In this document: positions 5,859 through 11,128 of the stretch, one piece after another
How the letters are laid out: the number at the start of each line of letters is the position of its first letter
Position numbering within the stretch: the first letter of the stretch is position 1
DNA from: Methanosarcinales archaeon
GTDB lineage: Archaea > Halobacteriota > Methanosarcinia > Methanosarcinales > Methanocomedenaceae
NCBI GenBank assembly: GCA_030614485.1
Contig: JAUWTY010000020.1
Span: 1 to 11,128 of the forward strand
Length of the DNA: 11,128 bases
Reading direction: 5' to 3'
Made by a program: the position numbers and the translations under genes
Notes under the pieces: generated by a model
The model's input: only the letters and a program-made list of their open reading frames with translations
Database searches by the model: none
What the model was told of the DNA's origin: nothing

Positions 5859-7991
5859 CTACACAGAACTAAATGCCGCTTCAGCCATTACAGCAGCTCT
5901 TACCAGTTTTATCTCATTATACAGGCAATCATCACCCAGTTTCTCCTTAATGGGGGACAGGTATTCATGCCCGACATCTGATATTGCATTCTTGATGGCC
6001 TGCTGCTTTTGTGTATCTACCCATTCATCTATGGAATCTATCTCACCTGCCATGACCAGTTTCTCGATATGGGCAATAATTGTGCTGGCACTAAGGTTTC
6101 GGGTATTTGCTATCTGTTGTATGGTCTGACCCTGCCTATATAGACCAAGAGTTTCCTGTTGTGTGGCAGATAAACTACCTTGTCCGGCTTTGGGTGAACT
6201 CTTGCTCTGTACAGGCTTTACTTGTATGTGAGAAGCAATCTCGGCTAAGAAAGCATCACCGTATTTTATCATTTTATTCTCGCCTACACCTGTTATGTCT
6301 AAGAACTCCTGATGCGTCCTGGGTATCTTTGAAGCCATCTCATTCAGGCTGGAATCTGAAAAAATGATATATGGAGGCAGGTTTTTCCTGTCAGCCAGTG
6401 TTTTTCTTAACCTCTTTAATCTATCAAAGAGTTTAGTTTCGACAGACGTATTCTCTTGCGGTCGTATTACCGCAACCTCTTCAGCAGGTTTTACCAGCGT
6501 TACCGCACAGTGTCCATCCAGTATTTCCCTGCTGTCCCGGTTCAATGTAAGTACCGGATACCTGGCACCTTCAACACTTAACAATCCGAGTTGTATCATT
6601 TCCCTGGCAAAAGCTTGCCATTGTGGTTTGGAATATTCAGCCCCACATCCATGACTTTTCAGTAATTGGTGACGTTTTGCAGTTATTTTTTTATTCTTTG
6701 AGCCAATCAGTACATCGATTACGTGATTCATCCCAAAACGCTGGTCAAGCTCGCCTATACAGGCCAGCAACTTTTGGGCGGCTGCGGTGCCATCAAAGTT
6801 TTCCCTGGGTGAGATACAGACATCACATTTACCACAATTTTTTCCAGCTGGCTCCTCACCAAAATAACTGAGCAATAATTCCCTGCGGCAGCTACTGCTT
6901 TCGCAATAATTGGTCATAGCTCTTAGCTGGGCCATTGCAATGTCCTGCTCTTTCCTGCTATTCTTCTTGTTAATGAAATACTCGATCTTATACCGGTCCC
7001 CATGACTGAAGAACAGGATGCAGTCACATTTCAGACCGTCCCGGCCACCCCGCCCTGTTTCCTGGTAGTAACCTTCAAGGTTCTTAGGCAGGTCATAATG
7101 AATTACAAAACGCACATTGGGTTTGTCGATACCCATGCCAAAGGCAATGGTGGCAACAATGATATCAGTATCATCCTTAATGAAACATTCCTGGTTTTTG
7201 GCCCTCTGGATATCAGACAGGCCTGCATGGTATGGCAAAGCCCGAAAACCGCTACGTTGAAGCTTTGCTGTCAGTGTATCCACCGTATTCCGGCTCTGGC
7301 AATAAATGATACCGGAAGTACCCCTTTGCTTTTTCAGGAATCCAAGTAATTGAGAATAGGCATCTTTCTTGGGCCAGACCTGATAGAAAAGGTTTGGCCG
7401 GTCAAAACCTGCCACATAAGTATTATATCCGGTCAGGTTCAGTTGCGTGGTGATGTCTTCCTGTACTTTTGTGGTAGCTGTTGCGGTCAGTGCAATTATT
7501 GGAACTTGCGGGAATCGTGACCTCAATGTCTTGATCCTACGGTACTCAGGTCTGAAATCATGTCCCCATTCCGAAATACAATGGGCCTCATCAACAGCGA
7601 ACAAGCTGACCTTCGCCTGATTTAATAATCCAAGTGTCTGTGACATCAAAAGCCGCTCTGGTGCCACATAAAGTATTTTTATCTGGTTATCAAGAATAGC
7701 AGATGTGATCTCAGATGCCTCATGAGGGGATTGAGTGCTATTGAGATATGCTGCAGCTATTCCATTTGACCTCAAACTGTCTACCTGGTCCTTCATCAAT
7801 GAAATGAGCGGTGAGATGACCACGGTCAGCCCTTCCATGAGAAGTGCAGGAAGCTGGAAACATAGCGATTTCCCGCCTCCGGTTGGCATCAATACAAAAG
7901 TGTCTTTTTTATCCAGGACATCCTTGATAATGTCCTCCTGGAGGGCGCGAAATTCTGTATAGCCAAAGTATTTCTGAAGTGTCTGGTGCAT
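5859..7991 (-). CDS. recQ: RecQ-family 3'-5' DNA helicase with RQC, HRDC and C-terminal HTH
   Basis: RecQ unwinds duplex, forked and recombination-intermediate DNA using ATP. The 710-aa protein has all core motifs: motif 0 (FGYTEFRALQ, 9-18), Walker A (MPTGGGKS, 35-42), DEAH (134-137) with the aromatic-rich loop CISEWGHDFRPEY, motif V (FGMGIDKP) and motif VI (YQETGRGGRDG, about 309-319). The RecQ zinc site follows with C363, C368, C386 and C389, then an RQC winged helix (about 400-495) and an HRDC domain (about 515-590). The last ~100 residues hold a helix-turn-helix of the RecQ-tail type (GQTIQQIANTRNLSASTIIA, 621-640). Such tails occur in long bacterial RecQ proteins, making this about 100 residues longer than E. 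coli RecQ. The start is the ATG at 7991, which gives the standard N-terminus; no strong SD is seen. This bacterial-type RecQ in an archaeon may reflect old lateral transfer. Confidence 0.96.
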   Translation of the reverse strand: MHQTLQKYFGYTEFRALQEDIIKDVLDKKDTFVLMPTGGGKSLCFQLPALLMEGLTVVISPLISLMKDQVDSLRSNGIAAAYLNSTQSPHEASEITSAILDNQIKILYVAPERLLMSQTLGLLNQAKVSLFAVDEAHCISEWGHDFRPEYRRIKTLRSRFPQVPIIALTATATTKVQEDITTQLNLTGYNTYVAGFDRPNLFYQVWPKKDAYSQLLGFLKKQRGTSGIIYCQSRNTVDTLTAKLQRSGFRALPYHAGLSDIQRAKNQECFIKDDTDIIVATIAFGMGIDKPNVRFVIHYDLPKNLEGYYQETGRGGRDGLKCDCILFFSHGDRYKIEYFINKKNSRKEQDIAMAQLRAMTNYCESSSCRRELLLSYFGEEPAGKNCGKCDVCISPRENFDGTAAAQKLLACIGELDQRFGMNHVIDVLIGSKNKKITAKRHQLLKSHGCGAEYSKPQWQAFAREMIQLGLLSVEGARYPVLTLNRDSREILDGHCAVTLVKPAEEVAVIRPQENTSVETKLFDRLKRLRKTLADRKNLPPYIIFSDSSLNEMASKIPRTHQEFLDITGVGENKMIKYGDAFLAEIASHIQVKPVQSKSSPKAGQGSLSATQQETLGLYRQGQTIQQIANTRNLSASTIIAHIEKLVMAGEIDSIDEWVDTQKQQAIKNAISDVGHEYLSPIKEKLGDDCLYNEIKLVRAAVMAEAAFSSV

Positions 7992-8184
7992 ATTGATACC
8001 ATTAATTACTGATTATGATGTCGATCTGTGTTATTGGCGTTATTTACAATACTCATGAACCAATATAATATTCAGCCAAGCGGGGCGAAAGTAATATTGT
8101 TACAAAATTACCTGCAAAATAAGGATTCATCAGAAAAGGTAAAATAGTGAAAAGGTATAGTAAGAGCACCAAAACCCTCTCTTT

Positions 8185-8259
8185 GGGGCCGTAGGGTAGC
8201 CTGGACCATCCTGCAAGGCTGGGGGTCTTGCGACCGGAGTTCGAATCTCCGCGGCCCCA
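8185..8259 (+). tRNA. tRNA-Pro(GGG)
   Basis: The acceptor arms GGGGCCG (8185-8191) and CGGCCCC (8252-8258) pair fully, with discriminator A8259 and no encoded CCA. The T arm is 8235-8239/8247-8251 with loop TTCGAAT. The anticodon stem CAAGG/TCTTG (8214-8218/8226-8230, closing G-U) carries the loop CTGGGGG, so the anticodon is GGG at 8221-8223. The D arm GGGT...TCCT has the G10-U25 pair and U13-U22 mismatch common in archaeal tRNAs. No intron is seen. Confidence 0.95.
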
Positions 8260-8261
8260 TT

Positions 8262-8310
8262 TACTCATACCTACTCATACCTACTCATACCTACTCATAG
8301 CCTACTCAAG
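8262..8310. repeat. 10-bp tandem repeat (CTACTCATAC) next to the tRNA-Pro 3' end
   Basis: Starting two bases after the tRNA discriminator, TACTCATA recurs at exact 10-base spacing: 8262-8271, 8272-8281 and 8282-8291, with a fourth copy ending in TAG, then a diverged CCTACTCAAG. CTACT (8302-8306) can also pair with AGTAG (8313-8317). It is a simple tandem array and not a CRISPR, as it has no spacers. Slippage or remnants of repeated integration at a tRNA gene are possible origins. Confidence 0.85.
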
Positions 8311-8326
8311 CCAGTAGCGGGCTGCA

Positions 8327-8357
8327 CACGTATGGAACCCTTCGGGCTCCATACGTG
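8327..8357. terminator. Stable hairpin between tRNA-Pro and the small wHTH gene
   Basis: CACGTATGGA (8327-8336) pairs perfectly with TCCATACGTG (8348-8357). After one A-C mismatch, two more C-G pairs close a small CTTCG loop (8340-8344). The structure sits between convergent transcription units, and an AT-rich stretch (ACATTAATATTAATAAAAAT) follows on the plus strand. A bidirectional terminator is the simplest reading. A structured RNA element is an alternative. Confidence 0.5.
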
Positions 8358-8385
8358 GACTTACATTAATATTAATAAAAATGGG

Positions 8386-8628
8386 TTAGCGGATGGATTT
8401 CATCTTGTTTTCGACTTCAGTTCCCTTCTCGGTCAGTGAAAATGTTCCATCGTTCTTTTCCACCAGGCCTTTGTCTTTGAGTTCATCCAATATCTTTGCG
8501 GCAGACTGGGGAATCATCCGGGCACGTTTGGCTAACAATTTTTGGTCAAGGGGTCCATGATGGCCAAGTATGCCCAGGATCTTCTCGCGTTTATCATTGC
8601 CTGAAACAAAACCAATTAATTCTTCCAT
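8386..8628 (-). CDS. Small winged-helix DNA-binding protein
   Basis: This 80-aa protein is almost entirely one winged helix-turn-helix: KREKILGILGHHGPLDQKLLAKRARM (13-38), recognition helix around IPQSAAKILDELKDKGLVEK (39-58), then the wing NDGTFSLTEKG and a short terminal helix. It has no ligand or dimerisation domain beyond this, so it may act as a small repressor or chromatin-like protein. The ATG at 8628 is supported by an SD (GGTGAT) three bases upstream. It is transcribed away from the SRP RNA gene with about 68 bp between them, so the two promoters are close and may influence each other. Its target is unknown. Confidence 0.85.
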   Translation of the reverse strand: MEELIGFVSGNDKREKILGILGHHGPLDQKLLAKRARMIPQSAAKILDELKDKGLVEKNDGTFSLTEKGTEVENKMKSIR

Positions 8629-8696
8629 ACTATCACCAAGTGTTATTTGTCTGCTATATGGATAAGTTTATTGTATCCAGATGCTATAATGAAAGC
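8629..8696. promoter_or_regulatory. Divergent promoter region: small wHTH gene / SRP RNA
   Basis: On the plus strand GTTTATT (8666-8672) lies about 28 bp before the inferred SRP RNA 5' end, the expected TATA distance. On the minus strand the AT-rich TTATCCATATA (complement of about 8655-8665) could serve the wHTH gene. These assignments rest on spacing and composition only. Confidence 0.45.
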
Positions 8697-9012
8697 TGGC
8701 AGGCTAGCCCGGGTAGTTAGGCGTTACCTGTAACCCGAAACCGCCGATATGCGGGGGGCGAAGCCAATGGAAGAAGTTACCAATTATCTCTTCAACCCGC
8801 GAATATGACTGAGAAGCCCCGTCTTGTGGGGATGACGTTGACATGGAAGCTTTCCTGAAGGCATGTTTCCTTGTCTTAATTGAGAGTATCGGCCCAGGCC
8901 CGGAAGGGAGCAGGCTTATCTCAAACAACCATCGCTCATAGGGTTGCGGGGTGGAGGATTGTTTGCGATCATTGGAGGATGGGCGGTGCATCGACCAAAG
9001 GCGTGCCTGTCA
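8697..9012 (+). ncRNA. Archaeal signal recognition particle RNA (7S RNA)
   Basis: This is the RNA scaffold of the SRP, which targets nascent membrane and secreted proteins to the translocon. The Alu-domain core is recognisable: GGCG in the helix 3 loop (8720-8723), TGTAAC (8729-8734), CGAAACCGCC (8736-8745) and GATATGC...CGAAGCC (8746-8765). The GGCG and CGCC loops can make the tertiary loop-loop pairing. The helix 8 SRP54-binding hairpin is CCC-GGAA-GGG followed by AGCAG (about 8899-8913). The termini pair as the archaeal helix 1: GGCAGGC (8698-8704) with GCCTGTC (9005-9011), extended by T8697-A9012. The length of about 316 nt fits archaeal 7S RNA. Exact ends are inferred from helix 1. An open minus-strand frame across this region is not a gene. 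Confidence 0.94.
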
Positions 9013-9013
9013 C

Positions 9014-9045
9014 TTAAATATTGAGTGAGAAGTTTTAAATATTGA
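9014..9045 (+). promoter_or_regulatory. Two identical TATA-like boxes, TTAAATATTGA, 21 bp apart
   Basis: TTAAATATTGA occurs at 9014-9024 and 9035-9045. The second is about 32-42 bp upstream of the mature tRNA-Ser 5' end and can serve as its TATA box with a short 5' leader. The first begins two bases after the SRP RNA end. The 21-bp period equals two helical turns, so a tandem protein-binding site is also possible. Confidence 0.5.
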
Positions 9046-9076
9046 CAATACCATGTAGATGCCTCCAGGAATTATT

Positions 9077-9161
9077 GACGAGATAGCCAAGCCTGGTATG
9101 GCGCAGGATTGCTAATCCTGTGGTCGTTTTGACCTCGGGGGTTCGAATCCCCCTCTCGTCG
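9077..9161 (+). tRNA. tRNA-Ser(GCT)
   Basis: The acceptor arms GACGAGA (9077-9083) and TCTCGTC (9154-9160) pair fully. The discriminator G9161 is the serine identity base and CCA is not encoded. The D stem is GCC/GGC (9086-9088/9100-9102). The anticodon stem CAGGA/TCCTG (9104-9108/9116-9120) holds loop TTGCTAA with anticodon GCT at 9111-9113. The long variable arm GGTC/GACC (9122-9125/9131-9134) marks a class II tRNA. The T arm is GGGGG-TTCGAAT-CCCCC. Confidence 0.96.
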
Positions 9162-9175
9162 CTTATTTACCTAAC

Positions 9176-9205
9176 CAATGAATAATATACCTACATTATT
9201 CATTG
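9176..9205. terminator. Perfect 11-bp inverted repeat over the stop codon of the membrane regulator
   Basis: CAATGAATAAT (9176-9186) pairs perfectly with ATTATTCATTG (9195-9205) around an 8-base loop. It covers the last codons and TAA (9196-9198) of the minus-strand gene and sits between it and the convergent tRNA-Ser. A bidirectional terminator or mRNA 3'-end structure is likely. No long T tract follows on either strand. Confidence 0.45.
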
Positions 9206-10125
9206 ACCAAACGTATGATATTGCCTTTGCCCTTTTTTATTTTGATGACCTTTCCTTCTTCATTCATCTTCTTGATCAAAATGCTTATCCTTGATTTTGA
9301 AAGGCCGCTTATACTGACAATTTCGGATTGATATTCCTGTCCACCAGCCTTTGTCAGAATTTGTTGTATCATTTCCTCATCATCTAAAATTTCTGGTGGC
9401 GTAGAATTGAATATCGAAGCCTTGTAACTTTTAGTGCTGGACACCAATGTCTTTCTTCGGTTCCATAATACCATTGAAGAAACGGCAATTAGGACAATCA
9501 TTAACACTATCCATATACCGGAACCCGCACTTTTGTAATTGAGTATAAGGGCAGGTTCTCCTTTGTTAAAGCTGCGAGATATTGTACCGTCCCATGTCAA
9601 TTCGTTCCCATCACGTCTATCATAATCAGGGGACACACTTGCGACCTCATATCCATCAGGAATCTTAATGGTCAGAACATTGTCGGAAGATAATATCATC
9701 CCTTCTGAAAAAACATCTCCTATGAGAATCTTATTAGAATCAATAATTGAAAAATTCGTCCACTCAAAACTAAAACGAACTATACCAAAAGCACCAGAAA
9801 TAGTATTCACCGTGTCGTATGAAACATTATAATTTTCAGCATCCATAGAGCGATTGGAGGTTACTTCTGCGGAATCTATAAAACCATCAATCCTTCCTTT
9901 GAATTCTTCAATATCATACTGATATTGTTCTGTGCTCTCCTTGCTTTGAATGAATTCTTCCCATTCATCTATTTCATTCTGGTTGGCAAGGGGTAGATAT
10001 TCCTCCATTATCCATACAGCATTCCCATCTTCAAGAATATCTATGGTTATAACTGATTGGGCTGTAGCTGTGTTTATCAATAAAAATAAACACAAAAATA
10101 AATGGAAAAGGACCACTAGTTTCAT
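9196..10125 (-). CDS. Membrane-tethered winged-helix regulator with extracytoplasmic sensor domain
   Basis: This 309-aa protein has a signal peptide (1-23, KLVVLFHLFLCLFLL core, then TATAQS). It has an extracytoplasmic beta-rich domain (about 24-200) with several N-glycosylation sequons, and one membrane segment (203-221, GIWIVLMIVLIAVSSMVLW) followed by a basic NRRK stop-transfer. The cytoplasmic winged helix (about 250-307) includes GGQEYQSEIVSISGLSKSRI and the wing IKIKKGKGNIIRL. This matches the archaeal arrangement of a DUF7345-like ectodomain plus a DUF7343-type wHTH, thought to be one-component regulators that sense outside the cell and bind DNA from the membrane. The ATG at 10125 has an SD-like GAAGTGA. 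The gene lies 91 bp downstream of a secreted coiled-coil protein on the same strand, so sensing something linked to that protein is plausible but inferred. Confidence 0.87.
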   Translation of the reverse strand: MKLVVLFHLFLCLFLLINTATAQSVITIDILEDGNAVWIMEEYLPLANQNEIDEWEEFIQSKESTEQYQYDIEEFKGRIDGFIDSAEVTSNRSMDAENYNVSYDTVNTISGAFGIVRFSFEWTNFSIIDSNKILIGDVFSEGMILSSDNVLTIKIPDGYEVASVSPDYDRRDGNELTWDGTISRSFNKGEPALILNYKSAGSGIWIVLMIVLIAVSSMVLWNRRKTLVSSTKSYKASIFNSTPPEILDDEEMIQQILTKAGGQEYQSEIVSISGLSKSRISILIKKMNEEGKVIKIKKGKGNIIRLVNE

Positions 10126-10216
10126 CTATTCACTTCTAAACGGCAATAGATTTAAGATTTACTACTTGCCAATCGAGTGGTCCTCATCTTTAATTCCCCT
10201 CTGTGGTCTGTTTTTT
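10126..10216 (-). promoter_or_regulatory. Gap upstream of the membrane regulator with a possible promoter
   Basis: On the minus strand CTTAAATCT (complement of about 10152-10160) is TATA-like and about 30 bp ahead of the start, followed by the SD-like GAAGTGA. The regulator may therefore have its own promoter besides read-through from the upstream secreted-protein gene. I see no terminator hairpin in this gap. Confidence 0.35.
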
Positions 10217-11128
10217 TTATTTTGATTTATCCCAGCCTTTATGCTTTCCCTTATTATTTTTCTCAACTTCGATCAAGTCTGCTTCGATTTCAGAGATATT
10301 CAACAGTTCACGGCTGAGTTTTTCATTCTTCATCTCATCCTTTGCAGTCTTGGCATACCATTGGGCAAGTTTTTTGTTATATTTTGCGTCTATCTGAGCT
10401 TGCTGCAATGCGGCAGTATAGTTTTCACTTGATATTTTACCTGATTTAAAATCCTCGCGCAGAGCCGCACGGGTACTCTGTCGTTTGTCGATCTCATCGT
10501 GAAGTCGATTCACTTTTTGCTCAAGATACCCATCAGCCTGTTCACCCATCTTGTGCATCTTTCGCTTTTCCATCCGGATTTGAACATCAGTGGCATGGTT
10601 TCTGAGAGCATCATCGATGATACCAAAAATATGGTGCCCTCCACTGTAATCCCCTATCTCATATACATTTACATACCATTTGAATTCGACTTGTGAGTCT
10701 TCATAACTTCCAGTGAAGATTACCATATGAGGTGACCCAATACTCTCATTATCCCATACATGGGTATATGAGTAGGTATTGCCGCTTTCGGTTCCATTTA
10801 CGGCTATTCCATCTACAGTCCATTTAGGATCATCCATTGGTTCGGCAGTGGTTATGGAATATTTAATTGTCTCGGTGATGGTGTCGTTAACATAAATATA
10901 GTCAACTATCTGCTCGGGTTCCCATGACAGGATAATACCGTTTTCTGTCACAGTTGTAACTGTGACTTCCCAAGTAATTGTATCACTACCATTGGAATTT
11001 GTAGCATTAACGCTTACTTCTTTTATCCCTGTGGTGTTCCATAATGTACTGAAGAAATTGTAATTATTATTCTGATCAACATTATCAATAGACCAGTTCC
11101 AGGTATCTATACTCTGGTTGGCAGTTAC
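10217..11128 (-). CDS. Secreted-type protein with PKD/Ig-like domains and C-terminal coiled coil, N-terminus beyond the right edge
   Basis: The frame stays open past the internal GTG at 10951 to the right edge without a stop, so 303 C-terminal residues are visible and the start is missing. Residues 1-59 of the fragment look like a PKD/Ig-like domain (WNWSIDN..., TGIKEVSVNATNSNGSDTITWEVTV). Residues about 60-165 form a second one (ILSWEPEQ, WTVDGIAVNGTES, SYTHVWDNESIGSPHMVIFTG). From about 165 the protein turns helical and highly charged (RMEKRKMHKMGEQADGYLEQ and following), a likely coiled coil of about 120 residues, ending KGKHKGWDKSK. There is no C-terminal membrane anchor. Many N-x-S/T sequons support export. 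It is upstream of the membrane-tethered regulator on the same strand. PKD domains usually mediate surface or matrix interactions. I do not recognise the C-terminal helical part. Confidence 0.8.
   Translation of the reverse strand, partial: VTANQSIDTWNWSIDNVDQNNNYNFFSTLWNTTGIKEVSVNATNSNGSDTITWEVTVTTVTENGIILSWEPEQIVDYIYVNDTITETIKYSITTAEPMDDPKWTVDGIAVNGTESGNTYSYTHVWDNESIGSPHMVIFTGSYEDSQVEFKWYVNVYEIGDYSGGHHIFGIIDDALRNHATDVQIRMEKRKMHKMGEQADGYLEQKVNRLHDEIDKRQSTRAALREDFKSGKISSENYTAALQQAQIDAKYNKKLAQWYAKTAKDEMKNEKLSRELLNISEIEADLIEVEKNNKGKHKGWDKSK

Noticed and set aside
7992..8184. C/D-box sRNA or other small RNA between recQ and tRNA-Pro
   Set aside because: TGATG-like sequence is present, but I could not find a full C, D', C', D box set or a stable fold.
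8053..8268. Minus-strand 71-codon open frame
   Set aside because: It is antisense to the tRNA-Pro gene; its N-terminal part is the complement of the tRNA, and no family resemblance is seen.
8262..8310. CRISPR array
   Set aside because: The units are 10 bp and contiguous with no spacers, so this is a simple tandem repeat.
8704..8991. Minus-strand 95-codon open frame
   Set aside because: It lies entirely across the SRP RNA gene, whose conserved structure explains the sequence.

Overview
The window looks like a chromosomal segment of a euryarchaeon, most likely a methanogen or ANME-type member of the Methanosarcinales. This rests on a ~310-nt archaeal 7S (SRP) RNA gene, tRNA genes without encoded CCA and with archaeal D-arm features, TATA boxes close to start codons, many starts without a Shine-Dalgarno site, a HARP/UPF0278 (RNA ligase partner) gene, and archaeal secreted and membrane-bound winged-helix proteins. 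The genus is an inference; no marker in the window fixes it.

Left part (1-3070, minus strand): a secreted beta-sandwich-type protein runs off the left edge. Next to it is an 8-nt overlapping gene pair: a two-winged-helix regulator followed by an MNT/DUF6036-like nucleotidyltransferase. The pair resembles the AbiE (type IV) toxin-antitoxin layout. It is preceded by a 306-bp AT-rich upstream region with three separate inverted repeats and a strong ribosome-binding site in front of an out-of-frame leader ORF.

Middle (3071-7991): fdhD and a nitrilase-family amidohydrolase diverge from a ~60-bp shared promoter. Then comes a plus-strand cluster of the protein-only RNase P homologue HARP, a small three-helix membrane protein and possibly a tiny overlapping ORF. 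A long bacterial-type RecQ helicase faces this cluster convergently.

Right-middle (7992-9195): an RNA gene neighbourhood. tRNA-Pro(GGG) is followed at once by a 10-bp tandem repeat and a stable hairpin. A small winged-helix protein is divergent from the SRP RNA, and tRNA-Ser(GCT) follows. The SRP RNA and tRNA-Ser are separated by two identical TATA-like boxes 21 bp apart.

Right end (9196-11128, minus strand): a signal-peptide/ectodomain/TM/winged-helix protein (a membrane-tethered one-component regulator) lies downstream of a large secreted protein with PKD/Ig-like domains and a charged coiled-coil C-terminus, which runs off the right edge.

The best candidates for something unusual are the regulator-nucleotidyltransferase pair with its repeat-rich upstream region, and the secreted protein plus membrane-tethered regulator pair. 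The rest is mostly housekeeping: SRP RNA, tRNAs, RecQ, HARP and FdhD.
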